Assembly (NCBI GenBank): GCA_035291705.1
Contig: DATDRM010000261.1
Span: forward strand, 1-35,065
DNA: 35,065 nucleotides
From: DATDRM01 sp035291705
GTDB lineage: Bacteria; Chloroflexota; Anaerolineae; Anaerolineales; UBA4823
Direction: 5' to 3'
Part shown: piece after piece, positions 6,089 to 13,309 of the stretch
Position numbering within the stretch: position 1 is the stretch's first letter
How the letters are laid out: each line of letters begins with the position of its first letter
Notes under the pieces: model-generated
Database searches by the model: none
The model's input: only the letters and a program-made list of their open reading frames with translations
What the model was told of the DNA's origin: nothing
Program-made: the position numbers and the translations under genes

Positions 6089-7170
6089 AGGTCGTCTGCC
6101 TTTCTCCTCTGTGTCTTATGCGGCTCTTTGGTTTGCGTCGGGTAATTCACGCGTCTCTGGCTTCGAAAGATCTGCGCGGCCTTTTGAATCAAGACTCCGC
6201 CTCCACTGATCCATTCCGTGGCCAGTGCGCCCGCGGTCGTCAGAATGCCGGCCAAGCTTTTGCTGATCGATTTGACCATGGCACCCGCGCTCGTCAGCGT
6301 GCCGGAGAAGAACTTGCTGGTTGATCTGGTCAGCGCGCCTGCGCTGGTTAGCATGCCGGCTCTGAAAACGCTGGTGCTCTTGTTGACCGTGCCGGACCCG
6401 GCCAGGGTTCCGGTAAAGGTCTTGGATGTGGAGCGGAGGAGTCCTCCAGCACTCGTGAGTGTGCCGGCAAGGACCTTCAGGACCGTCCGTACGCTCGTCA
6501 ATGCGCCAGATGATGCGAGTGCACCAGTAAACGCCTTTGCTGCGCTCCTGGTTGTTTCGCCTGCACTGGTTAATGTTCCAGCAAACGTCTTGCCAGTCGA
6601 TTTCACAAGCACACCCGCGCTAGTCAACGCGCCGTCCATTGCCTTTAGAAATGTTCGCACACTGGTCAACGCGCCAGCGCTTGTGAGTGTTCCAGTAAAG
6701 AGTTTGTCTGCTTGCTTGATGAGCGCACCAACACTTGTGAGTGTCCCGGCAAAGAGTTTACCGACCGATCTGTCAAGCGTGCTCGATGATGTTAGCGTGC
6801 CAGTGATGCTCTTTGCAGTTTCTTTTACCAATATCCCGGCGCTCGTGAGCGTCCCTGCGAAGTCACGAATATAGCCTCTCGCAGTTGTCAACAAGCCTGA
6901 ACTGGACAACGCACCCGCCAGTATCTTACCCGGCTCTTTTAGTACACTCCCCGCGCTGGTGAGGGAGCCAGCCAGTATCTTACCTGCTTCCTTTATTAAT
7001 GCCCCCACGCTCGTCAAAGCCCCTGCAAGAATTTTACTAGCCGACTTACTAATATCTCCCGATGAGGTAATAGTGCCTGCGCCAGCCTGTTCATATGTCG
7101 CACCAGCAACAGATTTAGCTGGATATAGGAACCTTACCTTTACCGGAAACCCGCGCCCTAATCTCGCCAT
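6085..7170 (-). CDS. Repeat fibre protein: sixteen 18-20-residue repeats
   Basis: The 361-residue protein has a short basic N-terminus (MARLGRGFPVKVRFLYP). About sixteen tandem repeats then fill residues 30-330. The consensus is (A/T)GTLTSAGALxKSxxKxF, 18 residues long, and three units are 20 residues (those containing LTTARGYI, LTSVRTFL and LTSVRTVL). A basic tail (TQRRKADDL) closes it. A strand plus Gly turn every 18 residues suits a beta-solenoid or trimeric fibre shaft. It lies among tail-appendage genes, so it is probably a tail fibre or part of one. The DNA repeats (54-60 bp) are degenerate, which argues for old duplication. The 3-D fold is inferred. Confidence 0.8.
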   Translation of the reverse strand: MARLGRGFPVKVRFLYPAKSVAGATYEQAGAGTITSSGDISKSASKILAGALTSVGALIKEAGKILAGSLTSAGSVLKEPGKILAGALSSSGLLTTARGYIRDFAGTLTSAGILVKETAKSITGTLTSSSTLDRSVGKLFAGTLTSVGALIKQADKLFTGTLTSAGALTSVRTFLKAMDGALTSAGVLVKSTGKTFAGTLTSAGETTRSAAKAFTGALASSGALTSVRTVLKVLAGTLTSAGGLLRSTSKTFTGTLAGSGTVNKSTSVFRAGMLTSAGALTRSTSKFFSGTLTSAGAMVKSISKSLAGILTTAGALATEWISGGGVLIQKAAQIFRSQRRVNYPTQTKEPHKTQRRKADDL

Positions 7171-7171
7171 G

Positions 7172-7831
7172 TCAACCTATCGGAGGAGCTTGCACATTAT
7201 TGTTGAGTAACTCGATAGATATAATAGCAAAATCATCACTTACGGCTCCTCCGTCAAAAGAGATTTCCGCCTCTTCTGGCAATGGACTGACCGGGCCAAT
7301 GTCTGAAACGACATGAGAACCCGATGCGCTCTCAACAGTGACTCGTCTGTTTTGTGCTATTCCAGTGTCTATAATCCCCGAAAGCGCCGCACTGATGAAG
7401 GTTACATAAATAATAGAGTGTTCGAGTAATAGAGGCAACCCAATACTTCCACCCGTGCCAGTTCCGCTAAACGAGTTAGTTGCACCAATGCTTCCTAAAC
7501 GACCATAGGTTGATGCGCCAGCACTACTATTAGTGACTCCCGATAAAGTAACTTCTATAGTGTAAGCGCTTGGACTCAAGTCTGGAATATGCCACACCTC
7601 GGCGCGTATATTATTTTTGGTTATGCCGTGAGCAAATGTAAGATTTCTTGTCACGCCTCCCGTCGTGGCCGTCACAGATATGCCAGTAACAGACGAACTG
7701 AAAATTGCCAGACTGACCACCAAGCCATATAACTGCTTGGGATCGTTGACATCTGCTGCGGTATGACTCCAGCTATATGTCGAGAGAGAGGCCTGGTATC
7801 CAGAATCGCTTGAGACAGCGTGTCTAATCAT
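7172..7831 (-). CDS. Tail-appendage protein (beta-rich)
   Basis: The start at 7831 (MIRHAVSSDSGYQ) has an AGGGAAAG site upstream and gives 219 residues. The sequence is Ser/Thr/Gly-rich with many predicted strands (LYGLVVSLAIFSSSVTGISVTATTG is one region, split by turns) and no signal or membrane segment. It resembles phage appendage proteins and sits directly before the repeat-fibre gene, with one base between stop and start. An A8 run just upstream separates it from a signal-peptide-like ORF in another frame. Role is inferred from position. Confidence 0.65.
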   Translation of the reverse strand: MIRHAVSSDSGYQASLSTYSWSHTAADVNDPKQLYGLVVSLAIFSSSVTGISVTATTGGVTRNLTFAHGITKNNIRAEVWHIPDLSPSAYTIEVTLSGVTNSSAGASTYGRLGSIGATNSFSGTGTGGSIGLPLLLEHSIIYVTFISAALSGIIDTGIAQNRRVTVESASGSHVVSDIGPVSPLPEEAEISFDGGAVSDDFAIISIELLNNNVQAPPIG

Positions 7832-7919
7832 TTTCTTTCCCTTTTTTTTGTTTGCTCCAGGGTAGAAGCAATGCCGCCACTCCAACACTGATGATCTTTA
7901 GAAAGTCGCGTCGATTCAT
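7824..7919 (-). CDS. 31-residue twin-arginine-like signal peptide ORF
   Basis: An ATG at 7919 with an AAGGGCG ribosome site opens a 31-codon frame beginning MNRRDFLKIISVGVAALLLP. It has an RRDFLK twin-arginine motif, a hydrophobic core and then a basic KQKKGKEND end. The stop overlaps the next start. A Tat signal without a passenger is odd. The frame ends just after an A8 run (7842-7849 on the plus strand), where a one-base loss would join it to the 219-residue protein downstream. It may be a stand-alone small membrane protein, a slippage-dependent leader, or a product of a homopolymer error. Confidence 0.5.
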   Translation of the reverse strand: MNRRDFLKIISVGVAALLLPWSKQKKGKEND

Positions 7920-7930
7920 TCTGCGCCCTT

Positions 7931-8665
7931 TCATATGACTGATGCGCGAACAACGGCCTGCTTGATTGTCAGAATCTTTTTGGATGGAACCAGAACAGCG
8001 GCGACAGGCTTGAGAGCAACGACAAAGTGCCACTTATAAGCGCTTGTCGCTTTGGTGTACGTGGTGTCACCTGTTGCGCCCGCGGACGCCAGTTCGCCGG
8101 TTGCCAATCCAAGGTGACCACCATTACCCGAGTTATTTGCGTTATCGACTCTCTCTGTCAGGCTTGCAAGGTTTGCATTTGTAAAACCGGATACCTCAGC
8201 CGTGCTGTTTGTGTCGGGTTTGGCCGCGCCGACAAATATCGCAATCAATCTATCCGCGCCGCTGGTATTGTTCCCTGTCGCTGATCCGCTGGTATCCTCA
8301 ACGGCTTCTGAACTAACTTGTATAAAATCCCAGGGATTGCCGCTTTCGATGCAGCCGCTAAAACAATATCTCTGTGCAAGAATGTGGTTGCCAGGGTCGT
8401 TGGTAACAGGGGCGGCCTGACCACTATACCGCCTCCAGAATAACGCGCCGCGAGTTGCAACCGTTGCAGTACCGCTTGGAACGCTGATTGGCGATCCTGG
8501 ACATTCCACAAAACCATTGGCGGTTGCCAGTGATATTGCCTCATCCATTGATTCGCAGAGCAAGAATTCTATATCTTGATTTGCCAAACCAGCGCCAGCA
8601 GCGGGAGTAACAGCATTTATTGAACCTGACAATGCTCCGGCAGAACGAAAGGCGGGAAAAGCCAT
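7931..8665 (-). CDS. Tail-appendage protein
   Basis: The 244-residue protein begins MAFPAFRSAGALSGSINAVT and is rich in Gly, Ala, Ser and Thr. Small hydrophobic strands alternate with loops, and an FYxF-like ALFWRRYSG patch sits in the middle. There is no enzyme motif. Such proteins commonly form phage tail tips or host-contact appendages. It lies three bases after the preceding gene and 11 bases before the small signal-like ORF, within a run of six similar structural genes. No family is recognised. Confidence 0.65.
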   Translation of the reverse strand: MAFPAFRSAGALSGSINAVTPAAGAGLANQDIEFLLCESMDEAISLATANGFVECPGSPISVPSGTATVATRGALFWRRYSGQAAPVTNDPGNHILAQRYCFSGCIESGNPWDFIQVSSEAVEDTSGSATGNNTSGADRLIAIFVGAAKPDTNSTAEVSGFTNANLASLTERVDNANNSGNGGHLGLATGELASAGATGDTTYTKATSAYKWHFVVALKPVAAVLVPSKKILTIKQAVVRASVI

Positions 8666-8668
8666 TTC

Positions 8669-9127
8669 CTACTCAGTGAACCAAACGTTCACAAGATAAT
8701 CCGTGACCGTTTCGGCTGATTGCCAGGTAACCCGGACTTCCCAAAACTCAGATACCGCCAGTTCAATTTCACGTCCTAACGGGAACTGAATTACCATGCC
8801 TGATGTGGCAGGGACAAGATAACCTTGTTGAATGGTCGGGGACGAACCATCTGTTGTGTCATTGATACGTGCTGTTGTTTGAGACGTTCGACCACCTGGC
8901 TGATTGAGCAACGGCGTATAAGTCGAACCGCCGGAAGGCGCGGCGGTCGTCTTGACCAATTCCACCTTGACAGGTTTCGACGCCGCGTTTGTACCGTTGA
9001 GCGTTACATCAATCTGCGTAATGGTCGCGCGTACCTGTGCGCCTGTGGCAAGAGCAACAGCGACTTTCACCGATCCGGCTGCTGCCCCTGCTGTAAGCCC
9101 GGAAGTGACTGAATAGAGTTGCGGCAT
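8669..9127 (-). CDS. Small beta-rich appendage protein
   Basis: The 152-residue protein (MPQLYSVTSGLTAGAAAGSV...) contains a run of alternating strands (RATITQIDVTLNG, PVKVELVK, IELAVSEFWEVRVTWQS) typical of jelly-roll or Ig-like virion proteins. It ends FTE three bases before the next start. It is probably a virion surface or tail-tip part. No motif identifies a ligand. Confidence 0.6.
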   Translation of the reverse strand: MPQLYSVTSGLTAGAAAGSVKVAVALATGAQVRATITQIDVTLNGTNAASKPVKVELVKTTAAPSGGSTYTPLLNQPGGRTSQTTARINDTTDGSSPTIQQGYLVPATSGMVIQFPLGREIELAVSEFWEVRVTWQSAETVTDYLVNVWFTE

Positions 9128-9128
9128 A

Positions 9129-9743
9129 TTAGCCTCCGGCTGAAATTGTCAAGGTATAAGTAAATTGGATCGAATCGCCGTTAACAACGTTTATCACCGT
9201 GAATACCGTTCGATCCATCAGAGTCCCGGCGGTTACGTCGTTGAATAGCCCATGTTCCGTAATCGCCTTCGTCGTGGTGTATGAAATCGTTCCAACTGAC
9301 CGGTAAGCGTTCGCGGCGCTTTCGGTCTGCGTCCCGGTTGCGCGGCTCTCGCCGTCGGTAGTCTCAATGCCGGTGTCAGCCACATTCTCAGCAGTCGTGC
9401 CAACGCCCGAATCGTGGAATTTGAAATCGCCAAATACCGATGTCTCGGTTTGCAGCTGGTCGGTCACAAAATTCACGAACGCGGTCGTGACCACCCTGTA
9501 GCCCAGGACGCCATAATTGATCTTGCGTCCATCGGCGCAAATCTTCAGCGCTTCCAATTTTCCATATGCGACCGCCAGCCCGAAAGCGCGGGCGAGAGGC
9601 ACGCCGATATGAACAGCCAGCCAGCCGCGGATATACGCCAGGCGGCAAACATTTTCTATCCGCCAGGCCAGCGGAGCGCGTTTCGCGCGCTTGACTTTGA
9701 TGCCAAGCGCGCCTATGGGCTTTAGTACAGACGAAGGGTTCAT
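9129..9743 (-). CDS. Phage structural protein with conserved C-terminal beta domain
   Basis: The ATG at 9743 follows AAAGGAG and gives 204 residues; the long open frame upstream of it overlaps another gene and is not used. Residues about 25-75 are partly hydrophobic helices with basic residues (YIRGWLAVHIGVPLARAFG). Residues about 105-204 form a domain with FHDSGVGTTAE, YRSVGTISYTTTKAITEHGLF and GTLMDRTVFTVI. I have the impression that this pattern recurs in phage appendage proteins. It belongs to the tail-tip gene group. Confidence 0.65.
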   Translation of the reverse strand: MNPSSVLKPIGALGIKVKRAKRAPLAWRIENVCRLAYIRGWLAVHIGVPLARAFGLAVAYGKLEALKICADGRKINYGVLGYRVVTTAFVNFVTDQLQTETSVFGDFKFHDSGVGTTAENVADTGIETTDGESRATGTQTESAANAYRSVGTISYTTTKAITEHGLFNDVTAGTLMDRTVFTVINVVNGDSIQFTYTLTISAGG

Positions 9744-9760
9744 GTTGGTCTCCTTTGCGC

Positions 9761-10033
9761 CTAAGCGCCTTTCAATGTATAGATCGGCTCGAGGGAGATC
9801 TGTCCCGTGATGCCGTTTCGGATTTGCACGTATACAAAAGCATCCTCTCCCCGGATGTAGGGTGTGGTCATATATCCCTTGTTCTTCTCCGGCGCGCGCC
9901 GGGGATTGTCGATCGTACCCGGAGGTGTGTATGCCCGAATAAAGAGTAGGGGAGCATACGTCGAGATCGTCTCGATCCAATAGCTCCTGTCCCAATCGTC
10001 CCAGGTGATTTGCTCGAAGCGGTCCGGGATCAT
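9761..10033 (-). CDS. Small hypothetical tail-region protein
   Basis: This 90-residue aromatic-rich protein (MIPDRFEQITWDDWDRSYWI...) has predicted strands through APLLFIRAYTPPG and DAFVYVQIRNG. It starts three bases after the preceding stop and ends 17 bases before the next start, as part of the tail operon. No family is recognised. Size and position would suit a fibre adaptor or assembly factor. Confidence 0.6.
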   Translation of the reverse strand: MIPDRFEQITWDDWDRSYWIETISTYAPLLFIRAYTPPGTIDNPRRAPEKNKGYMTTPYIRGEDAFVYVQIRNGITGQISLEPIYTLKGA

Positions 10034-10036
10034 GGA

Positions 10037-11023
10037 CTACACCTTGAAGACCATGTTGAACCGCGGGATCCGGCAACCGCCGCTCGCCGTCCATGCCACA
10101 GCTGCGCTCCTGAACATGGAGATGGCATTCGACCCCGGTGTGATCATCGCACCAAATCCAGCCGCGCCCAACACTCCGTTGTCAACAGGGACTCCGATCA
10201 ATCCCTCCGCCAGGGCGTTGGTCGTGCTCTCCAGCTTGAACGGAGCGGTATATGTCTTCGTGCCAAGATTGCTGGTGCCATTCGTCCCCTCGGCAACCAT
10301 CAGCCTGACCATTCCCTCCGGCAGCACCTGGTACCTGTACAGCGCGCTCCCAGGGTTCACCGAATAACCCGTGACAGATGGCGTTTGCGTCAAAGGCGCC
10401 CATGTCAGCAGTCGCGACTGATACACAGGCCGGTTGATCACCACCTGGGTTGTGATCGACCAGTTGTAGGACGCTGCCGCAGATAACTGCGCTTCGAAGC
10501 GCCCGATCAATGACACCTCATCGGTGCTATTGAAATTCGTCCAATTGCCGGCTGGATATTTTTCGTCGGTGGACGTGTTGACAAAGTCGGCCATCGTGCG
10601 GGCATGAGACAGCCGGCTGAAAAGGACCTTGAGGCCGGCGCTTGCTCCGGTCTCATAGAGCACGTACACAAACCAGTCGATCGGCTGGCCGGCCAGCTCC
10701 GCGCTCCCGGCATTGCACCAGTTCGTGCCGGCGTTTTTGGTGACCGACAGGGACGATGTCACCACGCGGAACGTGTCGCCGACCTTGAACGCCATCGGGT
10801 TGTTGGCGCTCGGGCTCGAGCCGTCCAGGTGCTGGATGGCCACAGTCAGATTGTTGGACGCCACCGAGGGTGCGATTTTGTAGAACTGGTGAGACACGGA
10901 GGCCAAATTAATCCGGAAGTCATCCGGGACCCCGTCCGGGTCCTCCACCAGGTAGAGGATGCTCTTGCCTTTCAGCTGCGCGGCTGCGGCCTTGGTCAGT
11001 GCGATCAAAGATTCATCGGGCAT
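10037..11023 (-). CDS. Tail-tip / host-contact protein
   Basis: The 328-residue protein has a helical start (MPDESLIALTKAAAAQLKGKSILYLVEDPDG) and then a long beta-rich region with many Ser, Thr, Asn and Gly residues and several Trp (NWTNFNSTD, LLTWAPLTQ). It lies between the large LamG-bearing tail protein and the smaller appendage genes, where siphoviruses usually carry baseplate upper or receptor-binding proteins. It has no catalytic motif or signal peptide. The assignment is positional. Confidence 0.6.
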   Translation of the reverse strand: MPDESLIALTKAAAAQLKGKSILYLVEDPDGVPDDFRINLASVSHQFYKIAPSVASNNLTVAIQHLDGSSPSANNPMAFKVGDTFRVVTSSLSVTKNAGTNWCNAGSAELAGQPIDWFVYVLYETGASAGLKVLFSRLSHARTMADFVNTSTDEKYPAGNWTNFNSTDEVSLIGRFEAQLSAAASYNWSITTQVVINRPVYQSRLLTWAPLTQTPSVTGYSVNPGSALYRYQVLPEGMVRLMVAEGTNGTSNLGTKTYTAPFKLESTTNALAEGLIGVPVDNGVLGAAGFGAMITPGSNAISMFRSAAVAWTASGGCRIPRFNMVFKV

Positions 11024-11032
11024 AGTGGTCTC

Positions 11033-13309
11033 TTATGGATAGGAGGTCAGGGAGGGGTCGGCGCCCTTTACCTGGTATGTGGCACTCATGGTGTCATACG
11101 TCACAGTGCCCGGCAGTTCGAACACTCTATCCAGGACCTTCATATCTCGTGTGATGGGGTCGCCCACATAGGTCTCCCAGCGCGAGCTCCTCACGAATAC
11201 ACCCTGGAAGTGCAGATCGGTCGGAACGGAATCATAGTCATTCTCTCCGGCCGCGATCTCCGCGATCTCTGCTGCAGACAGGATCCGGCCATAGACCCGG
11301 ACGTCTTTGATCAAGCCATCCAGCCTTCCGGCCAGGTCGTCGCTGATAAACTTTCGGTTGCCTAACATAAAAATCGAGCTCGAGTCGCTGGCAGGCACGC
11401 CAGCAGGGGTCTCAAACTCAGTGATCGCCACCGAGGCGCCGTCGACATAGAGGATTGGGTCATTGGCAACACTACCCTTGTCGTAGGTCACGGCGATGTG
11501 GTGCCACGCGCCTGTCTTGCCCACCATCACACCGCTGGTGGTATCCCAGATCCCATCCTGCCCCCCCCCGGCGTGATTCTGCCTGAAGCGCAACTTTCCG
11601 CCCGTGCCCAGGACGACGAAATACCAGCCATTGGTGACGCCATATTTCGCCATGAGCGTATAATTGTCGAGAGTCCTCAGGTATACCCAGAGTGACAGGG
11701 TTTTTTGCTGCAGGTCCGTCAGCCGGGGTGACGTGTCATACAGCACCGCATTCTTGCTGTTCGCGACCCCACTGAAATTGACGGCCAGGGCTTTCAGCGC
11801 TACCAGCTCCTTGCAGACCCACGAGAAGGTGATCACCCCGCCCGGCGTGATCTTGAAGCGCAGGCCCTGGATGAAATAATACGCATCGATCGCGGGCTTC
11901 GTGCACTGGATCTGGGTCAGGCTCCCGATGTCCACATGCAGGAAGGTCTTCATGAGCGGGTCCGACTGGTTGGCTGCAAAGAAGGCCTGCACCATCACGT
12001 TGCGTGGGTCCTTCTCGGTGTCCAGGATGAGGTTGGCTTCCCGGGTGGCCCCTTCGATGTTTTGCTGGTAGACCTGCCGGATCGATAACGGCCGTTTTCC
12101 ATATATGTCCCGGGACGACGGATCTAAGGCGACGATCTCGACCGGATCGTATGGGTAGATCCCATAGCCGCGCAATTGCAGGAAGGTGGTATAGCCTGCC
12201 GCGCCGGTGTTCGAAAAGAGCAGGGTGGCACCCTCGGATGAAAAGGTAGGGGTGATAATCAGGTTGGCAGTCAGGTCGGTCCCGGTCCCGTCTTGATTGG
12301 CATACATCTTATAATCCGTGGTGGCTACCGGGTTCTGCAGGTTTGTCCCGTTGATCGATCGTCCGCCGACCGGGTCGCGGAAGTACACTTTGACCTCCAC
12401 AGTCCCCAGCTCTGGCAGGAAGATCGGCTGCCCCAGGCTGAAGAGAACCTTGAGCGTGGTGTCGACGGTCTTGGGGTACACGGTGAACGCCACCTCGTTG
12501 AGGATGTGTTTGCCATGCACGATCTTCAGGTCCTGGAAGGTGTTGTTGTAGACGGCCTGGACAGTCCGGTTGAGGAGCAATTTTCCCCCATCCACCTTGC
12601 GTAAATAGAAACCGTCCGATTTTTTGAGCGCGCTGCCGTCCGAGTTGACCGGGAGCTTAGCCAATTCACCGATGTTCTTCCGGGATCCACTCGCCTCGAC
12701 GCGCAGCCGCTCGCCGCCCTGATCCAGATAGGCATAGCCAAACTCGCTCAGGGTCAGATCGTTGAGCTCTCCATACACCATAGTGTTTTTGGTAATGGCG
12801 TCGAAGACCGTGGGAAAGATTTGGGCGCTGTTCTCCACCAGGACCTGATCCGGCTGGATGGGAATACCTGAGAGCAGCGTCGTCACCGCGTCGGCGAGAC
12901 TCCGGTTGGTCTGCACCGCCGTCTGGCGGACCGGCTGATTAGCGGCCACGTCGAACCAATCCAGTGCGGTGACATGCATGCGCTGGTTGCCCCAGACCCC
13001 GGTGTCGATATCAACCTGACTGATTCGTCCCAAAAACTTGGTACGTGTGGCACCCGCGTACGTGACCTGGATGCGCACCGGCGTACCCTTCGTGAACGCC
13101 AGAGATCCTGACCCTGGCGTGAAGTCCCCGTCTGCATTGTTGAGATCAAAGCGCAGCCGGCCGGGTTCCGCCAGGCGGTTCTCGTACGAATCATCGGATA
13201 TTCCTACCTCCACTTCAAGGTCGGTGACCACATACTGGGAGATAGCGGTCCAGGATCCAGTCAGGAAGACCTCGACCATATGCTCGGCATAGACGGCCAT
13301 CAGCGCCAT
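11033..13309 (-). CDS. Large tail protein with a LamG/concanavalin-like domain
   Basis: The 758-residue protein follows the tape measure gene. The N-terminal third (YAEHMVEVFLTGSWTAISQY, RIQVTYAGATRTKFLGRIS) resembles distal-tail/baseplate proteins built on beta barrels. Residues about 520-690 match a LamG/Laminin_G_3 carbohydrate-binding fold (KTLSLWVYLRT, GAWHHIAVTYDKGS, DGLIKDVRVYGRILSAAEIA). It therefore probably joins tail-tip structure to sugar recognition on the cell surface. The start at 13309 overlaps the tape measure end; an in-frame ATG at 13300 (TGATG) is equally plausible and has a tighter overlap. Confidence 0.75.
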   Translation of the reverse strand: MALMAVYAEHMVEVFLTGSWTAISQYVVTDLEVEVGISDDSYENRLAEPGRLRFDLNNADGDFTPGSGSLAFTKGTPVRIQVTYAGATRTKFLGRISQVDIDTGVWGNQRMHVTALDWFDVAANQPVRQTAVQTNRSLADAVTTLLSGIPIQPDQVLVENSAQIFPTVFDAITKNTMVYGELNDLTLSEFGYAYLDQGGERLRVEASGSRKNIGELAKLPVNSDGSALKKSDGFYLRKVDGGKLLLNRTVQAVYNNTFQDLKIVHGKHILNEVAFTVYPKTVDTTLKVLFSLGQPIFLPELGTVEVKVYFRDPVGGRSINGTNLQNPVATTDYKMYANQDGTGTDLTANLIITPTFSSEGATLLFSNTGAAGYTTFLQLRGYGIYPYDPVEIVALDPSSRDIYGKRPLSIRQVYQQNIEGATREANLILDTEKDPRNVMVQAFFAANQSDPLMKTFLHVDIGSLTQIQCTKPAIDAYYFIQGLRFKITPGGVITFSWVCKELVALKALAVNFSGVANSKNAVLYDTSPRLTDLQQKTLSLWVYLRTLDNYTLMAKYGVTNGWYFVVLGTGGKLRFRQNHAGGGQDGIWDTTSGVMVGKTGAWHHIAVTYDKGSVANDPILYVDGASVAITEFETPAGVPASDSSSIFMLGNRKFISDDLAGRLDGLIKDVRVYGRILSAAEIAEIAAGENDYDSVPTDLHFQGVFVRSSRWETYVGDPITRDMKVLDRVFELPGTVTYDTMSATYQVKGADPSLTSYP

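Noticed and set aside
6218..6874. A 218-codon plus-strand frame opposite the repeat fibre
   Set aside because: It exists because the repeats avoid stops on the other strand; it has no ribosome site and points against the operon.
6130..7090. Regular spacing of similar 54-60 bp units, considered as a CRISPR array
   Set aside because: The units are degenerate, contiguous and encode protein repeats in one frame; there are no spacers between identical repeats.
9744..10094. N-terminal extension of the 9129-9743 protein
   Set aside because: It overlaps a separate 90-residue gene completely, while the internal ATG at 9743 has an AAAGGAG site.
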